DNA of 43,667 bases from a virus. The notes under the pieces are model-generated. The model was not told where the DNA came from and did not search any database. It saw only the letters and a list, made by a program, of their open reading frames with translations. This document shows positions 1 through 7,500 of this stretch, piece by piece (position 1 is the first letter of the stretch; each line of letters begins with the position of its first letter). The translations under genes and the position numbers were made by a program. Location: positions 1 through 43,667 of the IMG/VR virus record IMGVR_UViG_3300023116_000092; one strand, written 5' to 3'.

Positions 1-123
1 CCAAAGGCTGGTGAATCCGCGCGGATGAAAGCAAAGCGTAAGTCATTCAAGTCGCGACACCGAAAGAACATAGCGCGTGGTCCGATGAGTGCCGCATATT
101 GGGCGGATAAGGAGAAGTGGTGA
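1..123 (+). CDS. Small basic protein, C-terminal fragment (5' end outside window)
   Basis: The first 40 codons of the window are open in frame 1 and stop with TGA at 121-123. The visible peptide is rich in Lys and Arg and ends in MSAAYWADKEKW. A basic stretch followed by an SAAYWA..KW ending recalls small basic proteins I associate with phages and giant viruses, but that is from memory and is not a function. The next gene starts inside its stop codon (TGATG), which supports real coupled translation. The start lies upstream of the window, so total length is unknown. A nucleic-acid-binding or minor virion role would fit the charge, but this is inference only. Confidence 0.6.
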   Translation, partial: PKAGESARMKAKRKSFKSRHRKNIARGPMSAAYWADKEKW

Positions 124-290
124 TGCCGAGTAAGCACTATGATGTTTTCAAGCACCGCGTGAGGCAGAAAATGCCGAAGCGCATTCGTTATGCAACGGTG
201 TGTCGTAGGTGTAAAAAAGCGACAACCCAATCCGATAGATGCTTAACATGTCAAATTGATTTCGCAACATGGTGGGGGCGAGCGTATTGA
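123..290 (+). CDS. 55-residue zinc-ribbon mini-protein
   Basis: ATG at 123 overlaps the stop of the upstream gene, and the frame runs 55 codons to TGA at 288-290. The protein is basic and carries two CxxC pairs, C27/C30 (CRRC) and C40/C43 (CLTC), spaced as in a treble-clef or rubredoxin-like zinc ribbon. The rest is short, with an aromatic C-terminus (TWWGRAY). Its last 22 bases overlap the start of the next gene. It is one of several small zinc-binding proteins scattered through this module. Zinc binding is a confident reading of the cysteines; the partner (DNA, protein or virion) is unknown. Confidence 0.7.
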   Translation: MPSKHYDVFKHRVRQKMPKRIRYATVCRRCKKATTQSDRCLTCQIDFATWWGRAY

Positions 291-1681
291 TTGATTTAAA
301 CACAATTGATGATATGCTTCTTTATCATCCTCTACTCAAGACGGATATTCGCGGCGCATCATTTGGTGACGCACCTGCACCTATCTCGCAAGGTGAAGGT
401 CAACTCAACGCTAACCCTACACCTCCGCGCCCTAACGAAGTTGAGGAAGAAAAAGAAAAGAAAGAGATGGCTCGCGAAGTTGCGCAACAACTCAAGCGCG
501 CTCTCCCCGACGGCGGTTGGTTTCAGTCTATGTTTGGGCGAGGTGCAGAAGAATTGGTTAAAGATTTGCGCATGGCTCGCCGCGTCAACAAAGGCATGAA
601 AGACGCTATTGACCATGCTATTGAAGCCATACGCATTGCGAAGAAAGAAGAGGTAGAGGCCACACTTCAATCCATTGATTGGATAGACAAGCATCAATCA
701 ACCGTCCGTAATTTGGGCATTAGCGACCGTGATTTGCAGGCTCTCCGTAAATACGGAGGGAGCAGAGAATACGCGCTTCGTCGTGCTTGTGTGCAATGGG
801 AAAAAGCCAACGACATAATCAGCAAGTTGTTGTTGATTGAAGGAGACTTTGATGACGAGCAACGACAAATGTGGATTGACGCGCAAGAATTGAAAAAGAA
901 CTCAAAGAAAGAATGGCGTAACACGCTTCATTCAGTTGACAACATCAAAAAAACAGACGCCATTTTTTTGAGTAAGGCGCAGGCTATTCTTGAAGAACGA
1001 GGACCGTTACCCTCTAACGAGTTATGCGCCAGCATAGAGAAGGCTCGCAATCTCTCAGCCAATCGTTTAAGCACGCTTCTCAAAATGCATGGTGTTGAAT
1101 ACGATATTGAGCGCGTGGGGGCAACATGGGGTATTGTCCGCGATGACACCGTAATTTTCAAGGATGTGTGGGCATACGCCGCAGGTTTTCTTGATGCTGA
1201 CGGTTACATCACCATCACCAAGAGACTTGAGCCACGCGCAGGCTTCATCGCTACGGGTGAACGAGGTAAGTTGCATTGCGAACAGTTGCACAAAGCGCTT
1301 GGTTGCGGCGTGTTGCAAACTGATTTGAAAATCCACAAAAATAGTCGTCGCACTCAACACCGCCTTCAATTTTATTCCGAAGACGATTTGCGTAAATTGA
1401 TGAAAGGTATTCGTCCTCACTTACGCATGAAAAAAGGTCAAGCGGGAGCAGTTCTTGAATTGCTTGATTTGCGCGGCAGAAAAAGCGACATTGTGAAATC
1501 TCGTCGCGATGATTTGTTTCGCATCGTCAAATGGTTGAATTGGAAGGATGTTCCCGACAAGCGCGAAGAACTTCTTAAGGAGTGGAACATTGATGAAGCG
1601 GGAGTGCATGCGCTATTCAGTCGGGATGGTGAAACCCTTCGTCTTCTTGACGACGCTAACCGACTTGTGGAGATGATTTAA
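269..1681 (+). CDS. LAGLIDADG-domain protein with winged-helix-like region, upstream of portal
   Basis: 470 residues. Residues 1-60 look disordered (Pro/Glu-rich). Residues 60-235 are charged and helical. Residues about 236-290 have a winged-helix look. Residues 302-400 carry one LAGLIDADG motif, AAGFLDADGYI, with both acidic residues (D309, D311) kept. Single-motif LAGLIDADG proteins normally act as homodimeric DNA endonucleases or as domesticated DNA binders such as WhiA. There are no intein splice-site residues around the domain, so this is not an intein. The gene sits directly before the portal, where terminase or HNH endonuclease genes often lie in tailed viruses; a role in DNA recognition or cutting for packaging is inference. 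ATG at 269 overlaps the upstream gene by 22 bases; ATG 314 is an alternative start. The stop overlaps the portal start (TAATG). Confidence 0.75.
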   Translation: MVGASVLIDLNTIDDMLLYHPLLKTDIRGASFGDAPAPISQGEGQLNANPTPPRPNEVEEEKEKKEMAREVAQQLKRALPDGGWFQSMFGRGAEELVKDLRMARRVNKGMKDAIDHAIEAIRIAKKEEVEATLQSIDWIDKHQSTVRNLGISDRDLQALRKYGGSREYALRRACVQWEKANDIISKLLLIEGDFDDEQRQMWIDAQELKKNSKKEWRNTLHSVDNIKKTDAIFLSKAQAILEERGPLPSNELCASIEKARNLSANRLSTLLKMHGVEYDIERVGATWGIVRDDTVIFKDVWAYAAGFLDADGYITITKRLEPRAGFIATGERGKLHCEQLHKALGCGVLQTDLKIHKNSRRTQHRLQFYSEDDLRKLMKGIRPHLRMKKGQAGAVLELLDLRGRKSDIVKSRRDDLFRIVKWLNWKDVPDKREELLKEWNIDEAGVHALFSRDGETLRLLDDANRLVEMI

Positions 1682-3504
1682 TGGCCGAAGAACAAGGCGT
1701 GGTTGGCCGTTTTTTGTCAGCGTTGACAAAGCCGTTTAGTCGCCGAACAACCCCGGAACCACAGATGCCGCTTTGGAAGACGGGCATCCAAGAACCTGTT
1801 CTCGTTCAAGGTGTGTCCATACCCGCACTTTACGCGACCGTTCAAGAATCCATTATTCTCCGAACGACCATCAACACTCTATGTCAAGAGATTTTTCGTC
1901 GCGGGTATTATTGGGAGAAGAAGTTTCACAAGAAATGCACGAACTGCGAAGAAGAATATCAGCACGACACGGTAAGCGAATGTCGTATTTGCGGACAGGC
2001 TGATTTTGAAAGCCCGGATGCTGACCAAATCCTTTATCCTCGCTGGCTCATGAAACAGCGCAACAGCATGGACCAATCGTTCATTGAGGTGATGAAGGAA
2101 ATTGAATGGGACTTAGACATTGTTGACGACGCGTTCCTCTTGCTCATCAAAGAGTATTTCATTGACCCGAAGAGCGGTGAAATTGAGTTCTTCCGCATCA
2201 AAGAGTTGGTTCGTGGCGACCCGACTTTCATGCGTATTGTTGCTGATAAAGCAGGTAAGCGCGGAGGACGATACCTCCTATGTCCTGTGCATCGCGACAA
2301 GACTTATCCCCATAACGGTGACCACAAAAAGTGCGATGTGTGTTCTCTTCCTTTACAGGATGTCCACTACATCAACACCGCTGGTAGCGGCAAAACGCAA
2401 TACTACCTTGATGGCGAAGTGTTGCACCTCTCAAAGTTCAATCCGTCAAAACTCTACGGTCGTTCACCCGTCGCCAGCATGTGGCGTCAAGCCATGAGTC
2501 TTGCCGCGATGGACAATTACATCTACCTCGCGTATCAAAAGCGACGCATACCTCGTGGTGTTCTCGCTATCACCACCGATAACATTCAGTCAACTGCATC
2601 GTTTTGGAAAGGTGCAGAAGAAAAAATGGAGCGCGACCCACACTACATCCCAAAGGTTGGCGTTGAATCGGCAACAGGGCGAGGTAAAGTTGAGTTTGTT
2701 CGGTTTATGGACAGTCTTGACGAGATGCAATACGCGCAAGTTCGCGATGAAATACGCATGCGTATTGCCGCTTTCTACGGTGTCTCCAATGTTTTCATGA
2801 TGGACACAGGTAAGTCGGGCGGTTTGAACAACGAAGGCATGCAAATCCTTGTCACCAATCGTGCCGTTGAATCGGGGCAAAAGTTGTATTCGCGCGAATT
2901 GTTCCCACGGTTGCTTGAACAAATGGGAGTAAGCGATTGGTGTTTGACGCTTTACCCGAACGAGGAAGAAGATGAAATCACACGACTGCGACGCGACGAA
3001 CAAGAAGTCAACATCGCACAACGAATGCAAGCGCTTGGTTTCCAGCCCGAATTGACAGAGGATGCTGGAAGCGACATTCGCTTTGTTTACAAAAAGCCCG
3101 ACCCGCAAGAAGCCGCCATGCAACAACAGGCTGGTGGCGCGATGGGCGGCGGAATGCCGCCGATGGGAGGCGCTCCACCCATGCCGCCGGGGGGCGGCTT
3201 ACCTCCACAGGGTGGGGGTCCGATGATGCCGCCGGGGGCAGGGCTTCCCCCCGGAGGCGGAGGGCCTCCCCCCGGAGATGGTGGTCAAATCATGATGATG
3301 GAGAAGGCTATCGGGCTTGGTGAAAGCACAGGCCAACGCGAACGCGGGCCAGCGCCCATCAGTTCCGAAACCCAACAATCGGGCGCACCTTCAAGCAAAA
3401 AAAACCAGCGCGGGAGTAAAAAAACGCCACTTGAACAGGCTCTTGATAGCGTCCAAGCCGCGAAAGACCCGACTTCAAAACAGAAAGAGAGTGGTTTCCA
3501 ATAG
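1681..3504 (+). CDS. Portal protein with two inserted zinc clusters and a Gly/Pro/Met-rich tail
   Basis: 607 residues. The core has portal hallmarks: an alpha/beta segment with HLSKFNPSKLYGRSPVASMW (about 249-268), a long helical stretch (about 270-290) and IRMRIAAFYGVSNVFM (about 358-373). Portals form the dodecameric ring through which DNA enters the capsid and to which the neck attaches. Two metal clusters interrupt the N-terminal half: C86/C89/C101/C104, and C201/H204 with H211/H215 and C218/C221. These are not part of the standard fold. Residues about 480-535 are low-complexity Gly, Pro and Met, followed by a charged Ser/Lys tail, probably disordered. Position before the protease and capsid genes agrees with the call. 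Fold assignment is from sequence pattern only. Confidence 0.85.
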   Translation: MAEEQGVVGRFLSALTKPFSRRTTPEPQMPLWKTGIQEPVLVQGVSIPALYATVQESIILRTTINTLCQEIFRRGYYWEKKFHKKCTNCEEEYQHDTVSECRICGQADFESPDADQILYPRWLMKQRNSMDQSFIEVMKEIEWDLDIVDDAFLLLIKEYFIDPKSGEIEFFRIKELVRGDPTFMRIVADKAGKRGGRYLLCPVHRDKTYPHNGDHKKCDVCSLPLQDVHYINTAGSGKTQYYLDGEVLHLSKFNPSKLYGRSPVASMWRQAMSLAAMDNYIYLAYQKRRIPRGVLAITTDNIQSTASFWKGAEEKMERDPHYIPKVGVESATGRGKVEFVRFMDSLDEMQYAQVRDEIRMRIAAFYGVSNVFMMDTGKSGGLNNEGMQILVTNRAVESGQKLYSRELFPRLLEQMGVSDWCLTLYPNEEEDEITRLRRDEQEVNIAQRMQALGFQPELTEDAGSDIRFVYKKPDPQEAAMQQQAGGAMGGGMPPMGGAPPMPPGGGLPPQGGGPMMPPGAGLPPGGGGPPPGDGGQIMMMEKAIGLGESTGQRERGPAPISSETQQSGAPSSKKNQRGSKKTPLEQALDSVQAAKDPTSKQKESGFQ

Positions 3505-3535
3505 GTTAAAGTGGTGATGTGTCCTCGTCGGATGC

Positions 3536-3877
3536 ATGAGCCTGCTTACCAAGATGGACCCAATCGTCCGCAAACTTGAAACCGCCGTCGCGGAGTTTAA
3601 GGTCGCGCTTGCGAACAACGACCTTGTTTCTGCTGAACAATTCCTACGGAGTATTCAGTCAACCAGCGACTATCTCGCCGACGATGTGACCGCGATTTAC
3701 AAATCACAAAACGGCGACGACCGCATTCTTGGCGTCAATGACCGATACGCAGGCGGTGCGCCTGTTATGCAGTTTAATAGCACACAAGGCGTTATCGCGA
3801 AATCGGACGAGCGACCGATGGGCTACATCGGCCCCGACCGAATTGGCGGCATTTTTAGAAAGCAAGGACAGGTGTGA
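3536..3877 (+). CDS. Unknown 113-residue protein downstream of portal
   Basis: I do not recognise this protein. The N-terminal 60 residues are predicted helical (KLETAVAEFKVALANNDLVS, then a second helix). The C-terminal half is Gly-rich with MGYIGPDRIGGIFRK and looks extended. ATG at 3536 follows a 31-base spacer, one of the larger gaps in the module, without an obvious strong ribosome site. It overlaps the next gene by four bases (GTGA). The location between portal and the 1947-residue protein suggests a minor head component, by context only. Confidence 0.65.
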   Translation: MSLLTKMDPIVRKLETAVAEFKVALANNDLVSAEQFLRSIQSTSDYLADDVTAIYKSQNGDDRILGVNDRYAGGAPVMQFNSTQGVIAKSDERPMGYIGPDRIGGIFRKQGQV

Positions 3878-4224
3878 GTGTGACAGACGACTCCGACGCA
3901 ATGATGCTGATGAAAGCACTCATCAGCAAAATGGAGGCGATGGATTCCGAAATTACTGCGATGCGCAAAAGCATGAACACGCCCGAACTTCTTCTCAAAC
4001 GCGCTGGATTTGTTCGTGCGAACACGCCCGCAAACGAGGATGTTTGGGGTGACCCTCTTCGTGGTGACCGCAATGATGTTATCAGCAAAGCCGCCGCCGC
4101 GATTGACGATGTAGGTATCAGCATGCCCGAATCAAATGAAGCGTGGCACGAAATGTCATGGGAAGACATTCATGCAATGGCGAACACCGCCGCGCAAATT
4201 GAAGGAAGGAGGGTAGACCAATGA
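3874..4224 (+). CDS. Small coiled-coil protein with scaffold-like C-terminal MSWEDIH motif
   Basis: 116 residues from a GTG start overlapping the previous stop. Residues 8-35 form a Met-rich helix likely to coil. The centre (45-70) is polar. The C-terminus carries MSWEDIHAMA at 94-103. Nearly the same motif, MSWDDVHRLA, sits at the same distance from the C-terminus of the protease-scaffold protein encoded at 10459-11868. In scaffolding proteins the C-terminal segment often docks to the capsid protein. The shared tail suggests that both proteins bind the same partner during head assembly; that is inference. It overlaps the next gene by an ATGA junction. Confidence 0.65.
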   Translation: MSVTDDSDAMMLMKALISKMEAMDSEITAMRKSMNTPELLLKRAGFVRANTPANEDVWGDPLRGDRNDVISKAAAAIDDVGISMPESNEAWHEMSWEDIHAMANTAAQIEGRRVDQ

Positions 4225-4565
4225 AGCCGATGAAAGTTGAGGCAGGGCAGAACGCGCCCGATGTTGACGAACTCATCAAGCAAGCAAACGAACTGATGGA
4301 GAAGGCCGACGCGAAGTTGGGTTCAAAGACCGGCGATTCATTTGAGAGCGTGCGTGGCGTTGACAAAGTGCGCCCCGGAACTTATTGGACAAACCAACAA
4401 CAGATTGAGGTTGAGGATGTCAAGAATACCGGCGCGAAGAAAGAGGAAGCAAAACTCAAGACGCATGCCGGATGGCCGAATACGGTTGATATGCGCGAGA
4501 ATAAAACAGGCGACCCATCCGATAAGAATCCCGAAGGAGCATACAATCTCACCGATTATTATTGA
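4221..4565 (+). CDS. Unknown 114-residue acidic/helical protein
   Basis: Not recognised. The N-terminal half has a helix (VDELIKQANELMEKADAKLG). The C-terminal half is polar, rich in Lys, Asn, Asp and Thr, with AGWPNTVDM near residue 86 and a YNLTDYY ending. The start overlaps the previous gene in an ATGA junction, so the two are probably translationally coupled. It is followed after 9 bases, including a GAGGTGA ribosome site, by the 1947-residue gene. A minor head or assembly role is suggested only by place. Confidence 0.6.
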   Translation: MKPMKVEAGQNAPDVDELIKQANELMEKADAKLGSKTGDSFESVRGVDKVRPGTYWTNQQQIEVEDVKNTGAKKEEAKLKTHAGWPNTVDMRENKTGDPSDKNPEGAYNLTDYY

Positions 4566-4574
4566 GGTGAGAAA

Positions 4575-7500
4575 GTGCGCGAGAACGCCTCCCAATATCA
4601 CGCAAGAGTCGTCAACGAGTTTTACGACGCGCTGGTCAAAGGCGAAGACGCTCGCAATGAAGCGGCAAATGTTTTGTTTAGCGCGCAGAACTTATTGAAT
4701 CACGATATTGCTTACATTCCGCTTCGCAAGGAAGCAAAAGAATATCTCGCGACCATGATGGAAAAACCCAAGTATTACGAAGAAGCCAAAACCATCACCG
4801 CTCGCTCCACGAAACATGAGCCTTCTCGTCGCCCTCAACACCGAGCAATTCCTTTGTTCACAGTTGACGATTGGATGACGGCGAAAGAAAATGGTGACAT
4901 GAAAGCAATTGACAGAATGGTTCGCCAAGCAACAGGTTGGCGTATGCAAACCATGCGCAACACCGAAGAGCATGATGTGATTGACCAACCACATCATCCT
5001 ATTCGCGCACAAGGCTTGTTCCCCGACTACGATAACCTACCATCCTACGAAAGCATCCCCATCACGCATGGCTTGATGCGCAAAATGTTCGCGCGCGATA
5101 AAGCATTTGAGTTCAACAAAGCGATGGTGAAAGCGGCGAAAAAATTGCATCCGAGGTTGAAGAAGAATGACATGCTCGGCAATTGGAGCGGTAACAATTT
5201 CACCATTAACAAAATGTTCAACATTGGCTTTGAGGACTTCAAAAAGGATTACATGAAGAAGTTCCCCGAAGCCGAACAACAGGAGGAGATGAAACAATTT
5301 TTCATTTGGGCTAAGCAATGGGAGAATGAAGGAATACCTCGCGACCTTATTCTTCGTGTAGGGTTTCATACCGTTCAAAACTCCAAAGGAGAGAACAAGT
5401 TGATGGTGAGAAATGATGCGGGTAAGTTGTTCACCAAACTCGTCAAAGACAACGCCGCCATTCACCTTGAGAATGGGAGTTGGACCTATCCATCAATGGA
5501 GCGCATCGGCATTGACGCTTACCGAGACGGAGTTTACATGCTCCCCAATGACATGATTCGCGACATTATGCATTGGAAAATCAATGGCGCTGAGAGCGAA
5601 AAGGAACTCAACAACATTGTAGAAGGTAACACTGAGGTTGCTTCTTACATGAAACTCCACGGTCGTGTATTCAACGCCGCACTTCGTCACTCTTATGCGG
5701 GCGGCGCACTCAAACGCGGATATTCACACATGGCTCCAAACCGAATGTTGCAAGATGGCGAACTGCGCGCGAGATTGGAAGCGTCTCCAAAAGAGTTTGC
5801 TGATGAACTTTTTGAAAACCTCAAATTGGGTCGTCGTTTTTCTCTCATTCGCGATGTGAAAGAAGGCGTCGCCAGCAGTCTTGATTACGAAGCCGCCGTT
5901 GATGAATTGATTGGACAAGACCCCGACATTGAAGTTGAAGGATACGGACCTTATCCTCACTACATAATTGACGGGGGAGACGAATACATCGCGATGACTC
6001 ACGAACCCCCCGATATTAAAAAACTAAAGGAACACGGTTTTTTCGCTACTGAGAGCGGCGAAAAATTGTTTGAAGAGTTCGCAAAAAAAGCGGCACAACA
6101 AATGACGATTGAAGGTAAAGCCGACCTTATCATGGAAAGCATGAATGATTTTCACTACACAAGCGATTTTGACGAGGATTGGATAAATCCCAAAGACGCT
6201 AAGGAAGTCAAGACGCTTTTGGGCATCATGAGTGAGATGATGGGAGCGCATGGTGCGCAAAATGAAGAGTGGGATGACATAGGACAGTTGCGCGAGGATG
6301 CAATGCCGGGTGTTTGGTTTGATACGCTTCGCGGTGAAGAGGGGGTTCCCGAACGCTTGATTATGCCGTCGTTTCGCCAAGACTTTCCCAACAGGGCTGA
6401 GGGAACTCAAGAAGGCCCCAAAGCAGGTCGCAAGAAAGACAAGAGGAAAGACGCTTACAAAAAAAGTGGTAACGAGGCTCTTGATGAACAAAATAAAGCG
6501 CGAATGGAAACAGTAGCCGTCAAAAACGGATACACAGAAGGTCAAATCGCGAATCTCAAAAATAAGTTTGACAGAGACGAAGAAGTCTTCATTGAACTCA
6601 AAGACCAAAGCAACCCTGCCGCGGCAACGAGAGCCATTGGCGCTGAAGCGACGGCTGACATGGAGGATTATACCAAAGACATGCCTCTTCCGCGCGTTCC
6701 TGCAAGTGATTCGCTTGCTGGTTTCATCGGTGCTGAGGCAAACCTCAACCCCGATGAACGAGACGAATTGGGCATGTTAAGCATGGATGGTTTACACGAA
6801 GACCACAACATTGTTTCTAACCACCCCATGTCCGAAGTGCAACTTCTTCGCGATAACGCCATTACCAAAAATCACGACAGGCGTTTTTTTTCCGAACAAC
6901 TTAAAGGAAACACTCTCAAGCGGTTTGACTACGACCGCCTCAAGCCCGAACACACTCTTCGCATTCCTATCGGTATGATGGGGTCGCATGAGCCGCTTGA
7001 CATCGGCGACCCTGTTGCATTGGAGGATTGGAAGAGCAGAAATCATGCTTCTTCTCGTAGGAGTGACCCGACAGGACAATTCCGAGGGGCGGAACAAGTT
7101 CATCGCGAATTGACGGGTGCTGTTGATACAGAAGGTCGCCAACACTCTTCGTTTTACACGCTTGACGAATATCAAAAATACCTTGATGCTTTGCAACGCG
7201 GCGAGTTTTACGCTCCCGAACAATTGATGCATGGAGCGCTTACCAAAAATCAATTGCTTCGCGAAGTTATGGCGACAGAGGGTTTGGATATTGAAAACTC
7301 GGAGAGGCAAATGCGTAAGTTGAAGAAGCGAATTAAGGAATACGAAGAGCAGTCCAATGAAAACTCTCTCATGCCTTTCGGAATGACTCAACATGGAGAA
7401 GAGTATGTGATAGCCCCCGACATATCTGCACTCGCTTATGAGCGTAAAACCGAATTGACAAATGCTCTTCGTTTTGAAAAAGACGATGCTAAACGCGACA

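Noticed and set aside
269-1681. Intein or split terminase at the LAGLIDADG domain
   Set aside because: No N-terminal Cys/Ser splice block or C-terminal HN(C/S/T) junction surrounds the domain, and the flanks do not read as terminase: there is no Walker A or nuclease motif.
3160-3290. GC-rich inverted and direct repeats as a terminator or origin
   Set aside because: They are explained by codons for the Pro/Gly/Met-rich portal tail, lie inside a continuous frame and have no T-tract.
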